Assembly: GCF_006912135.1 (NCBI RefSeq)
Contig: NZ_VIRS01000007.1
Coordinates: 62,001-126,000, forward strand
DNA length: 64,000 nt
DNA from: Cryptosporangium phraense
Lineage (GTDB): Bacteria > Actinomycetota > Actinomycetes > Mycobacteriales > Cryptosporangiaceae
Direction: 5' to 3'
The notes beneath the pieces are model-generated. The model did not search any database. It was not told the DNA's origin and saw only the letters and a program-made list of their open reading frames with translations. A program made the position numbers and the translations under genes. Shown here piece by piece: positions 24,749 to 33,069 of the stretch. Each line of letters starts with the position of its first letter. Position 1 is the first letter of the stretch.

Positions 24749-25687
24749 ATGACCTACCGCCTGGTGACCCGCAGCGACTTCGACGGGCTGGTCTGTGCCG
24801 TCCTCCTGCGCTCGCTGGACCTCGTCGACGAGATCGTGTTCGTACACCCGAAGCCGGTGCAGGACGGTCTGCTCGAGATCACCGACCGGGACATCCTCAC
24901 GAACCCGCCGTACTCGCCGCGGGCGCACCTGGTGTTCGACCACCACCACTCGGAGGCGCTGCGGGTCGGGACGTCGGCGAGCAACTACGTGCTGCGCCCG
25001 GACGCGCCCTCGGCGGCGCGGGTGGTCTACGACTACTTCGGTGGCGCGGCCCGGTTCCCGAAGATCTCGGACGAGATGATGCGGGCGGTCGACGCCGGCG
25101 ACTCGGGCGCGTACGACATCACCGAGATCCTGTATCCGCAGGGCTGGACGCTGCTGAACTTCCTCATGGACAGCCGGACCGGCCTGGGCCGGTTCCGGCA
25201 CTTCCGGATCTCCAACTACCAGCTGATGATGCGTCTGATCAGCCTGTGCGCGGAGAGCCCGTCGGCGGCCGACATCCTGGCCCAGCCGGACGTGGCCGAG
25301 CGGGTCGAGGTCTACCGCAAGCAGGCCAACGCGTTCACCGACCAGCTGCGCCGGGTCGGGCGGATGGTCGACGACGTCGTCGTCGTGGATTTCCGGGGTG
25401 AGCAGGTCATCCACGCCGGCAACCGGTTCATGGTGTACGCGCTGTTCCCGCACGCCCGGATCTCGATCCACGTGCTGCCGGGGCGGGGTGGGCTCAATAC
25501 CGTGCTCGCGGTCGGGAAGTCGATTCTGGACCGCTCGTCGCCGACCGACATCGGTGCGGTGATGCTCCGGCACGGAGGTGGGGGGCACCGGAACGCCGGG
25601 AGCTGCCAGACCGACAACGAGCACGCGGACGACGTGCTGGCCCGGGTGGTGCGCGAGGTCGCCGACCCGGCGCGGGTGACTACGTGA
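24749..25687 (+). CDS. DHH-family phosphoesterase
   Basis: 312 aa. DHH motifs are clear: RSDFDG at 8-13, FDHHHSEAL near 67-75 (DHH signature), VDAGDSGAYD, and a C-terminal DHHA1-like region ending RHGGGGHRNAGSC. The family includes exopolyphosphatases, oligoribonucleases and cyclic-dinucleotide phosphodiesterases; which applies here is unclear. Start ATG 24749 with GAGGAA upstream; the much longer frame from 24245 overlaps two genes on the other strand. Note a diguanylate cyclase gene at 43018, though no link is shown. Confidence 0.8.
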   Translation: MTYRLVTRSDFDGLVCAVLLRSLDLVDEIVFVHPKPVQDGLLEITDRDILTNPPYSPRAHLVFDHHHSEALRVGTSASNYVLRPDAPSAARVVYDYFGGAARFPKISDEMMRAVDAGDSGAYDITEILYPQGWTLLNFLMDSRTGLGRFRHFRISNYQLMMRLISLCAESPSAADILAQPDVAERVEVYRKQANAFTDQLRRVGRMVDDVVVVDFRGEQVIHAGNRFMVYALFPHARISIHVLPGRGGLNTVLAVGKSILDRSSPTDIGAVMLRHGGGGHRNAGSCQTDNEHADDVLARVVREVADPARVTT

Positions 25688-25717
25688 GGTAGGGAGTCGG
25701 CGTGTCCTCGGGGCGGG

Positions 25718-26614
25718 TCAGCGGCGGGACGCCGCCGGGGAGCGGCCCGTGGTGCGTTTGAAGGCGGCGCTGAACGCGCTCTCCGAGGCATAGCCCCAGC
25801 GGCGGGCGGTCGCCGCGACGGTCCGGCCGGCGGCGAGGTCGGCGCCTGCGCCGCGCATGCGGTGGCGCAGCAGGTATTCCATCGGCGGGAGCCCGGTGGC
25901 GGCGGCGAACCGGGCCGCGAACACGGTCCGGGACGTGCCGGCCACGGTCGCCAGCGTCGCGACCGTCCAGCGGTGCCCGGGCCGGGCGTGCATCGCGTCC
26001 AGAGCCGCCTCGATCGCGGGGTCGGCCGGCGAAGGCGGGTCCGCGAGCTCCAGGAGCGTCCCCATGGCCTGGAGGGACAGGACCCGGGTGAGGTGCCGCC
26101 GCACGGCCGCACCGACCGGGCCGGGCGTGGCGGCCTCGGCCGCGAGCAACGTGAGCGTGCCGAGGACCTCGGCCCCGAGGAGCGCGGTGCCCGGCAGGGC
26201 GCGGAGCAGCATCCGGGCGGCGGCGGGGTCGCCGAAGCCGAGCGCGCCGCCGACGAGGCGGGTCTCGCCGGGGCCGCCCCGGCCGACGGAATAGCGAGCG
26301 ACGCCGTCGCCGGTGCCGGTGAACGTCGCCGGGCCGGACTCCGGCGTCAGTCGTGGGTCGCTGGCCACGACGTACGCGGACCCACCGGTCAGCAGATACG
26401 ACTCGCCGGCCCGGAGGCGGACCGGCGCGACCTCGGTCGTGCTGATCCAGCACGACCCGGCGGCGACCCCGACGACCTTCGCGTGCGGATATCCCGAAAA
26501 TTTCAACGCCCAGGGGCCGTCGGCGCGGAGGACGGACGGCGCCGCGTCGCGCACCTCGGCGAGCGCGTCGTCGAGGAACGGACGATTCAGCACAGAGTTC
26601 GAACGATCGCGCAT
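25718..26614 (-). CDS. AraC-family regulator with cupin-type N-terminal domain
   Basis: 298 aa. The N-terminal ~180 residues are of the AraC cupin_6 type (GSCWISTTEVAPVRLRAGESYLL, YSVGRGG...). Two HTH motifs follow: TVATLATVAGTSRTVFAARFAAATG and AATARRWGYASESAFSAAFKRTTG. Divergent from an SDR gene across 58 nt, a classical arrangement in which this type of regulator activates the oxidoreductase. Confidence 0.86.
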   Translation of the reverse strand: MRDRSNSVLNRPFLDDALAEVRDAAPSVLRADGPWALKFSGYPHAKVVGVAAGSCWISTTEVAPVRLRAGESYLLTGGSAYVVASDPRLTPESGPATFTGTGDGVARYSVGRGGPGETRLVGGALGFGDPAAARMLLRALPGTALLGAEVLGTLTLLAAEAATPGPVGAAVRRHLTRVLSLQAMGTLLELADPPSPADPAIEAALDAMHARPGHRWTVATLATVAGTSRTVFAARFAAATGLPPMEYLLRHRMRGAGADLAAGRTVAATARRWGYASESAFSAAFKRTTGRSPAASRR

Positions 26615-26672
26615 GGCTGGTCGGCAGCCCCCTTCCTAGCGTCGAAACTACCGAGACAGGGAGCGAATACCC

Positions 26673-27407
26673 ATGACGCACGATCTGACCGGCACAGTCA
26701 TCGCGATCACCGGCGCGAGCAGCGGCATCGGGGCGGCGACCGCCACGCTGCTGGCCGAGCGCGGCGCGCACCTCGTCCTGGGCGCACGCCGGGAGGACCG
26801 CCTGAAGGCGCTCGCGGCCGCCCTGCCGGGCGGGGAGGCGGCTTTCGCCGCCACCGACGTCCGGCGGCGGGAGGACGTCGCGAACCTGGTCGCGCTGGCC
26901 GGGGAGCGCTTCGGCCGGCTGGACGTGCTGGTCAGCAACGCCGGGATCGGGCCGGTCTCCCGGCTCGACGATCTGCGGGTCGACGAGTGGGACGCGATGG
27001 TCGACGTCAACCTGAAGGGCGTGCTGCACGGCATCGCGGCCGCGCTGCCGGTGTTCCGGGCCCAGGGGCGCGGGCACTTCGTCACGGTGGCGTCGACCGC
27101 GGGGTACCGGGTCGTCCCGACGATGGCGGTCTACGCCGCGACGAAGACCGCGGTGCGCGTCCTCACCGAGGGGCTGCGTCAGGAGGCCGGCGAGCACCTG
27201 CGGGTCACGACGGTCTCCCCCGGGTTCGTCGCGACCGACTTCGCCGCCGGGTCCAGCGATCCGGACGTCCGGGCCGAGCTCGTCGCGGCCCGCGACCGGA
27301 TGGCGATCCCGCCGGAGGCGGTGGCCGAGGCGATCGCGTACGCGATCGGGCAGCCGCCCGAGGTCGACGTCAACGAGATCGTGGTGCGCCCGACGGCGCA
27401 GGCCTGA
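26673..27407 (+). CDS. SDR-family oxidoreductase
   Basis: 244 aa classical SDR: cofactor loop TGASSGIG near 14-21, SNAG at 88-91, catalytic Ser in ASTAGY and Tyr-Lys in YAATK. The C-terminus VDVNEIVVRPTAQA is typical of the NADP-dependent YdfG-like subgroup. Probable target of the divergent AraC regulator. Substrate unknown. Confidence 0.85.
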   Translation: MTHDLTGTVIAITGASSGIGAATATLLAERGAHLVLGARREDRLKALAAALPGGEAAFAATDVRRREDVANLVALAGERFGRLDVLVSNAGIGPVSRLDDLRVDEWDAMVDVNLKGVLHGIAAALPVFRAQGRGHFVTVASTAGYRVVPTMAVYAATKTAVRVLTEGLRQEAGEHLRVTTVSPGFVATDFAAGSSDPDVRAELVAARDRMAIPPEAVAEAIAYAIGQPPEVDVNEIVVRPTAQA

Positions 27408-27415
27408 GGTCCGGT

Positions 27416-28258
27416 CTAGCGGACGGGTTTCCGGCCGACGCCGCAGTACTGGTCGATGGCGTCGGGGCGCGGGCCGGCCGCGTTCTCGGGGTGCCAGTGG
27501 GTCACCGAGACGACGCACGGCTCGATCAGGTCCAGATCGTCGAACAGCGCGGCGAGGCGAGCCGGGCTGCGCAGGTGGTACTTCGGGTTGGCCGAGAGGT
27601 TCCAGATCCGCACGGCCTCGTTGTTCGCGGCGCTGGTGTCGCTGCCGTCGTACAGCGCGAGGTAGCTGCCCGGCGCCAGCCCGTCGAGAAGGGCGTCGAC
27701 GATGGCCTTCGCCTCGGCGTCCGACTCGACGTGGCCGAGGACGCCCATCAGCAGGAGCCCGACGGGCTCGGTGAGGTCGAGCGTGCGGGAGGCGTCGCGG
27801 AGGATCGTGGCGGCGTCGCGCATGTCGGCGTTGAGGTAGTCGATGGCGTTGCCGCCCTCGGCGCCTTCGGCGCCCGCGGCGCGCTCCGCACTGTGCTCGC
27901 TTCCGTCGCGGCGGAGGAGGACGCGGGCGTGGGCCGCGACCAGCGGGTCGTAGTCGACGTAGACGACGCGCGCGTCGCGCGCGACCCCTCGGGCGACCTC
28001 GTGCGTGGCGCTCGCGGCCGGCAGGCCGGACCCGACGTCGAGGAACTGTCGGACGCCGGCGTCGCCGGCGAGGTAGCGCACGGCGCGGTTGAGGAAGGCC
28101 CGGGACAGCCGGGCGTTCTCGGCCAGGTGCGGGAGGCCGGCGATGATCTCGTCGCCCACGGCGCGGTCGACCGCGTAGTTGTCGACGCCGCCGAGCAGGT
28201 AGTTCCAGATGCGCGCGGTCTGCGGTGTGCTGGCGTCGACGCCGGTCCGGTCCGTCAT
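27416..28258 (-). CDS. DUF574-type SAM-dependent methyltransferase
   Basis: 280 aa. The start TPQTARIWNYLLGGVDNYAVDR and the SAM-binding segment QFLDVGSGLPAASATHEVA, then VVYVDYDPLV, identify the large actinomycete-specific DUF574/Methyltransf_19 family. Members are abundant in Streptomyces-like genomes and often sit near conservon-type or regulatory genes; the substrate is generally unknown. No conservon genes are adjacent here. Confidence 0.85.
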   Translation of the reverse strand: MTDRTGVDASTPQTARIWNYLLGGVDNYAVDRAVGDEIIAGLPHLAENARLSRAFLNRAVRYLAGDAGVRQFLDVGSGLPAASATHEVARGVARDARVVYVDYDPLVAAHARVLLRRDGSEHSAERAAGAEGAEGGNAIDYLNADMRDAATILRDASRTLDLTEPVGLLLMGVLGHVESDAEAKAIVDALLDGLAPGSYLALYDGSDTSAANNEAVRIWNLSANPKYHLRSPARLAALFDDLDLIEPCVVSVTHWHPENAAGPRPDAIDQYCGVGRKPVR

Positions 28259-28283
28259 GGTGTTGTCCCCGCTCGACGGTCCA

Positions 28284-28301
28284 CTGTGGTCCGGGCCACA
28301 G
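28284..28301. terminator. hairpin upstream of the methyltransferase gene
   Basis: CTGTGG-TCCGGG-CCACAG forms a 6-bp perfect stem in the 51-nt gap between two minus-strand genes, followed by two direct CCTAGGG copies. It may terminate the TetR transcript or be an operator; nothing decides between these. Confidence 0.35.
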
Positions 28302-28309
28302 CCTAGGGC

Positions 28310-28939
28310 CTAGGGAGGCCGCTCCCCGGCGATCGCGAGGAACAAGTCGACGCAATGATCGACCAGGGCGTCGGCCGGGACGTCGAGCTGGCCGTCGAGC
28401 AAGGACGTCAGGATCTGCGCGACCCCGCCGACGAGCAGTTCGGCCGCGACGTCGACCCGCGGCGTGCGTTCGATCCGGTAGAAGGACCGGACCTCGGCGG
28501 TCAGCAGCTCGACGAACCAGCGCGTCGACTCGGCCCGGCGGGCCGCGACGACCGGACTGGCGCCGAGCGAGCGGGCGAACAGCAACCGCCCGCGCCGCGG
28601 GTCCTCGGTGATGCGGCGAACCAGCGTCGCGAGCCCGGCCCGGGCCCGGCCCGGGGCCGTCCGGGGCGCGGCCTCGACCGCCGCGAGCAGGTCAGCGCCG
28701 AGGCCGGCCACGACGCCGTCGTACACGGCGACGGTGAGCGCGTCGCGATCGGCGAAGCTCTCGTAGAAGTACCGGGCGGTGAGGCCGGTGCGGCGGCAGA
28801 CGCCGCGGACGGTCAGCTCGCCCGGGCCGTCGGGTGCGCCGAGCAGGTCCAGGCCCGCGTCCAGCAGTTTCGCGCGCCGCTCGGCCGCCCTCGCGTCGCC
28901 GGCGACACCGCCGTACGTCCGGAGCGTTCCGTCGGTCAT
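28310..28939 (-). CDS. TetR-family regulator
   Basis: 209 aa from the ATG at 28939; an in-frame ATG at 28948 adds three residues. HTH near 20-68 with TVRGVCRRTGLTARYFYESFADRD. Divergent from a DUF2236 gene, and a 14-nt inverted repeat lies between them, so it is probably the repressor of that gene. No strong ribosome-binding site is visible. Confidence 0.82.
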   Translation of the reverse strand: MTDGTLRTYGGVAGDARAAERRAKLLDAGLDLLGAPDGPGELTVRGVCRRTGLTARYFYESFADRDALTVAVYDGVVAGLGADLLAAVEAAPRTAPGRARAGLATLVRRITEDPRRGRLLFARSLGASPVVAARRAESTRWFVELLTAEVRSFYRIERTPRVDVAAELLVGGVAQILTSLLDGQLDVPADALVDHCVDLFLAIAGERPP

Positions 28940-28969
28940 GGCGCCCATCTTGACATCCGGGGCCGCGGT

Positions 28970-28983
28970 ATCTGATAACAGAT
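28970..28983. promoter_or_regulatory. operator-like inverted repeat between TetR and DUF2236 genes
   Basis: ATCTG-ATAA-CAGAT has 5-bp perfect arms in an AT-rich island unusual for this genome. It overlaps the likely -10 region of one or both divergent genes. Confidence 0.62.
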
Positions 28984-29007
28984 GTATTCAAAAATCCGGA
29001 GTTGGCG

Positions 29008-29829
29008 ATGGCGACGCACGGAACCGAGATCGATTTACGCGCGATCGTGAACGGCGCGGGACTCCTGGCCGCCGGCGCGAACGTGATCATGCAGCTGGCG
29101 CGCCCCGGCGTGGGGTACGGCGTCGCCGAGAGCCGCGTCGAGAGCGGCCGGCTCTTCGACCATCCGATCAAGCGCACCCGCACGACCCTCTCCTATCTGG
29201 CCGTGGCGATGCTCGGCTCGCCGGAGGACAAGGCCGCGTACCGGGCCGCGGTCACCGTCGCCCACCGCCAGGTGTTCTCGACCCCGGACAGCCCGGTCCG
29301 CTACTCGGCGATGGACCCCAAGCTCCAGCTCTGGGTCGCCGCCTGCCTCTACCGCGGCTTCGAGGACGTCCAAACCGCGCTCGGAGGCGCGATGACCGAG
29401 GCCGAGGCGGCCGAGATCTACCGCCGCTCGCACACGCTCGGTACCACGCTGCAGGTCCGGGAATCGATGTGGCCGCGCGACCGGGAGGCCTTCCAGCGCT
29501 ACTGGGACGCCGAGATGACCCACGTCCACATCGACGACACGGTCCGCGAGCACCTGCGGCACCTGGTAGAGCTCAGCTATCTCCCGCGCGCGGTCGGCGC
29601 CCCGCTCGCCGCGTTCAACACGTTCGTCACGACCGGGTTCCTCCCGCCGGAGTTCCGCGACCAGATGCACCTGCGCTGGGACGCGCGCGGCCAGCGGCGC
29701 TTCGACCGCCTGATGCGGACGATCGGAACGGTGTCCCGACGGCAACCGGCCGCGTTGCGGACCTTCCCGTTCAACTACCTGTTGTGGGACGTCCGGCAGC
29801 GCATCAGGAAGGGACGACCGCTGATCTGA
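29008..29829 (+). CDS. DUF2236 / MpaB-type oxygenase family protein
   Basis: 273 aa. Typical DUF2236 motifs: ANVIMQLARPGVGYGV near 26-41, RLFDHPIKRTRTTLSYL, an internal HRQVFS motif, and WVAACLYRGFEDVQ. The family includes latex-clearing protein Lcp and fungal MpaB, heme oxygenases; the conserved His/Arg residues are present but heme binding is unproven here. ATG 29008 has CGGAG six bases upstream; the TTG at 29002 is less likely. Likely controlled by the divergent TetR. Confidence 0.8.
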   Translation: MATHGTEIDLRAIVNGAGLLAAGANVIMQLARPGVGYGVAESRVESGRLFDHPIKRTRTTLSYLAVAMLGSPEDKAAYRAAVTVAHRQVFSTPDSPVRYSAMDPKLQLWVAACLYRGFEDVQTALGGAMTEAEAAEIYRRSHTLGTTLQVRESMWPRDREAFQRYWDAEMTHVHIDDTVREHLRHLVELSYLPRAVGAPLAAFNTFVTTGFLPPEFRDQMHLRWDARGQRRFDRLMRTIGTVSRRQPAALRTFPFNYLLWDVRQRIRKGRPLI

Positions 29830-29918
29830 CCGGTCGGAACCCCGGGCGCGGTCCGGGCGAGTAACTTCGAGGCGTCCCGTACGACCACGCGCGACGCCCG
29901 GAGGACCCCACGGACGCA

Positions 29919-31130
29919 GTGCGGCAGACGCCTGTGAAGCGTCCGAAGAACCGGAAAGCTCAGATCGCCCTGGCGGCGGCCGAGCTGTTCTGCGCGCGGG
30001 GGTACCACGGCGTCGGGGTGGACGAGATCGCCGGCGTCGTCGGCATCACCGGCCCCGCGATCTACCGGCACTTCCCGAACAAGTACGCGATGCTCGTCCA
30101 CGCGACGCGCGAGCTCGGCACGTCCGTCCGGACCGCCGTCGACACCGCGCTGAGCGCGTCGGACGACCCGGAGCGGCAGGTCGACGGCGTGCTGGACGCA
30201 CTCGCGGTCCTCAGCCTGGAGCAACGGCGGGTCACCGGCCTCTACCAGTGGGAGAACCGCTACCTGTCGGCCGAGCACCGGGCCGAGTTCCGGCACGGCC
30301 TCGCGGCACTGATCGACCGGGTGAGCGACCGCGTCCGGGCGGTCCGGCCGGAGCTCGACCGGGCCCAGGCCCGGCTGCTGACCCGGGCCGCGTTCAGCGC
30401 GATCGCGAGCCTGTCGACGCACCGCGCGCCCGCCGCGCGGGCGAGGGCCACCGATCTGCTGCGCCGGGCCGGGTGGGCCCTGCTACGCGCCGACGTCCCC
30501 GATCTCACGCGATCGGAGTCGGCTCCCGTCAGCGCACTCGGGCCCGGACGCAGCCGCCGTGCGGCAGAAGACGCCGAGTCCCGACGGGAGACCGTGCTGG
30601 CGACCGCGATCCGGCTGTTCCACCAGAACGGCTACCACGCGGTCGGGATGGAGGACATCGGCCGCGCCGCCGGGCTCCGCGCCTCCAGCCTGTACCGGTA
30701 CTTCCCGGGCAAGAGCGATCTGCTCGCCGCGGCCTACCACCGGGCCGCGGACCAGGTCGCGACCAGCACCGCCAGCTCGCTGAGCGACGCCGCCGGCGAC
30801 GGCGAGGACGCGCTGCGCCGCTTGGTGAACGGATTCGTCGCGCTGACGTTCGAGCACCGGGACCTGGTCGCCGTGTACCTCGCCGAGAACAACAACCTGC
30901 CCGACCGGGACCGGCACGAGCTGCGCCGGATCCAGCGCGAGCAGGTGGAGCAGTGGGTGCGGCTGCTCGAGGGTGTGCGGCCCGGTCTGTCCACGCCGGA
31001 CGCGCGCCTGCTGGTGCATGCTGCCCACAACGTCGTCACCGACCTCGGCGGCGCGACCGATCCGGCGGCGCCGGAGGAGTTCCGGCCGGTGGTGACCACG
31101 CTGGCCCTGTCGGTCCTGCACCGACCCTGA
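29919..31130 (+). CDS. tandem TetR fusion protein (two complete TetR units)
   Basis: 403 aa, GTG start, about twice the usual TetR length. The first HTH near 12-58 has GVDEIAGVVGITGPAIYRHFPNKYAML. A first ligand-type domain follows to about 190. After a linker the second HTH near 222-268 has GMEDIGRAAGLRASSLYRYFPGKSDLL, then a second ligand-type domain. The two halves are alike in helix spacing, suggesting gene duplication and fusion; no stop or frameshift separates them. One chain could act as a pseudo-dimer on DNA. Targets unknown; not divergent from any gene. Confidence 0.83.
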   Translation: MRQTPVKRPKNRKAQIALAAAELFCARGYHGVGVDEIAGVVGITGPAIYRHFPNKYAMLVHATRELGTSVRTAVDTALSASDDPERQVDGVLDALAVLSLEQRRVTGLYQWENRYLSAEHRAEFRHGLAALIDRVSDRVRAVRPELDRAQARLLTRAAFSAIASLSTHRAPAARARATDLLRRAGWALLRADVPDLTRSESAPVSALGPGRSRRAAEDAESRRETVLATAIRLFHQNGYHAVGMEDIGRAAGLRASSLYRYFPGKSDLLAAAYHRAADQVATSTASSLSDAAGDGEDALRRLVNGFVALTFEHRDLVAVYLAENNNLPDRDRHELRRIQREQVEQWVRLLEGVRPGLSTPDARLLVHAAHNVVTDLGGATDPAAPEEFRPVVTTLALSVLHRP

Positions 31131-31212
31131 GGAGCCCAGCCGAAGGCTCCGGGTCGTCCGGCCTTCGCCATCCCTATGACCGCGTCCGGCCCGCCAGCGG
31201 GCATGCCGGTAC

Positions 31213-31242
31213 CCGGGCCCACGGCGTTCCGTGTGGGCCCGG
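31213..31242. terminator. strong hairpin between convergent genes
   Basis: CCGGGCCCAC and GTGGGCCCGG make a perfect 10-bp stem with a 10-nt loop (31223-31232). It lies in the 137-nt gap between the tandem TetR gene and the convergent HNH gene, so it may serve both. No U-tract, as is common in high-GC actinobacteria. Confidence 0.6.
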
Positions 31243-31267
31243 TGACCGTGCCACGGTCAACCCGCGC

Positions 31268-32830
31268 TCAGAAAGGCGGCGGCTCGTCCGGGTCCGAGGC
31301 CGCCGCGGCCCCTGCCGCCGGCCCTGCCGCGGCCCCTGCCGCCGCCTCCGCCCCGGCACCATCCGCCCCGTCCGACATCGTCATCAACGGCGCTTCCCGA
31401 TCCGCCACGTCCACCGGAAGGTCGTCGTCCTCATCCAACGAATGCGTGGGCGCCTCGACCGTGTACACATGCCCCGCCGGGCTGGTCCACGTACACACCT
31501 TCCGGTCCGCATCATGATCGACGCGCCACCCGCCCTCGTCCTTGGCCCGGTGGTGCCGCCGACACAGCGGCACCAAATTGTCCGGATCGGTCGTCCCCCC
31601 ATCGACCCGCCGCACGTTGTGGTCGAGGTCGCACCGATACGACGGCTGAGAACACCCCGGGAACATGCACGTCGGATAGATGGCCCGGATCAACGCCGCA
31701 AGTGGCGCCGGTGGCCGGTACACCGCCCGCCCGACATCAGTGACGACACCCCGCCGGTCGGCCAGCCACCGCTCCCACTGCCCGTCACCGGCCAACTCCC
31801 GAGCGACGGCCGGCGGCACCGGCCCGTACCCGGTCAGGTTCCCGGGCTCGTGGGTAGCGCCGAGCACGGTACTCAGCGGCGCGACCAGCGCCACCCGCGG
31901 CGCCGCGGCCCGCTTCCCCATCACGATGCCGGCCACGGCCGTGGCCCACTGCTGAGCCAGCGGATCCGGTCCGCCCTCCTCCGACGGCGTCTCCGGGCGG
32001 TCCTCGCCGCGCCACATCGGATGATCCACGGCGAGCCTTCCGAGCTCGGCCAACGCCACGAAGGCGTCCGCCCGCCGCTGGTCGATCGTCCGCTTGTCGC
32101 CCTTGACCCGCGACCGACCGGCGAGCCGATCGAGCGTCGCCCGCACCCGCGAGGCGCCCTCGGCCGGAACGAACGCACGAATCTCGGTCATCGCATCGGG
32201 CAGCGGAAAGAAGTCGACCCGCCGACCGGTCCGGGCGCGCCGCCGTCGGCGCTCCGCGCCGTCGGGATCGGCCTTGATCACCTCCCGCCGGGCGCGGGTG
32301 CCGGTCTGTGCCGGCGTCTTCTTCCGCGCCGAGTCCAGCAGCCGACGTTCGGCCTCCTCCGCCGCTTCGTCGTCCTCGAGCGGTTCGAGGCCCTTGACGA
32401 TCTCGACGGCGTGCCGGTAGGTGATCTGGCCCTCCTCGAGTGCCCGGCCGGTCTGGAACCGCCGGGTCGCGAGGACGCGGGCCACGTCGATGCGCTCCGC
32501 GGCTCCCTGGGCGGACATCCGCAGCGCGGCGGACACCTCCTCCCGGCCCCAGTCGTCCTCGTCGTTCGAGCCGTGCAGGCCGTTACCGACCGGTTCGCGC
32601 CCGGCGATGTCGAGGATCGCCGCGTTCATCTGCGAGTCGACCCACGCCGCCAGCCGTTGCCAGCACTTGGCGATCACGACCTGACCGGCGATGTCCGGCA
32701 GCACTTCGGGTAACTCGGTCGCGGCCACGCCCCGGCTCCGCTTCCGGGGGTGCACCGCGACCAGCGCAAAGGCCAGCTCGGGGCCGGGCGGCAGGTCAGC
32801 GATCTCGGCGAGATCCGGGTAGTCGGGCAT
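31268..32830 (-). CDS. DUF222 / HNH endonuclease domain protein (13E12 family)
   Basis: 520 aa. The N-terminal DUF222 region covers most of the protein. The HNH motif near 420-465 has CMFPGCSQP, RCDLDHNVRRVDGGTTDPDNL and LCRRHHRAKDEGGW, with paired Cys-Cys and His residues for a structural zinc and the catalytic His. The C-terminal ~40 residues are an Ala/Gly repeat tail ending DPDEPPPF. The family is multicopy in many actinobacteria and mycobacterial 13E12 repeats; its function is unknown. ATG 32830 chosen over an in-frame start at 33067, which would overlap the next gene's promoter. Confidence 0.83.
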   Translation of the reverse strand: MPDYPDLAEIADLPPGPELAFALVAVHPRKRSRGVAATELPEVLPDIAGQVVIAKCWQRLAAWVDSQMNAAILDIAGREPVGNGLHGSNDEDDWGREEVSAALRMSAQGAAERIDVARVLATRRFQTGRALEEGQITYRHAVEIVKGLEPLEDDEAAEEAERRLLDSARKKTPAQTGTRARREVIKADPDGAERRRRRARTGRRVDFFPLPDAMTEIRAFVPAEGASRVRATLDRLAGRSRVKGDKRTIDQRRADAFVALAELGRLAVDHPMWRGEDRPETPSEEGGPDPLAQQWATAVAGIVMGKRAAAPRVALVAPLSTVLGATHEPGNLTGYGPVPPAVARELAGDGQWERWLADRRGVVTDVGRAVYRPPAPLAALIRAIYPTCMFPGCSQPSYRCDLDHNVRRVDGGTTDPDNLVPLCRRHHRAKDEGGWRVDHDADRKVCTWTSPAGHVYTVEAPTHSLDEDDDLPVDVADREAPLMTMSDGADGAGAEAAAGAAAGPAAGAAAASDPDEPPPF

Positions 32831-33069
32831 GCCCGCGACGCTAAGCCCGCGAACCGCCGGCGAACGCGTCGTCCACAGCCGATGCCGTCGCCCGATGAAC
32901 CGTGTGGACAACTCGCGCGCCGAGGCGTTCGCCCAACAGCACTCCAAGAAAGTTAACCGTGGTTTACAGTGCTGCCAGCTCGCCCCACTGAAGCCAGCGC
33001 CGGCCATCGTGGGCGGCCCGAGTCGTCGAAAGCGTCCCGGAGCCGTCAGCCGGCACCGGGAGGTCACCG

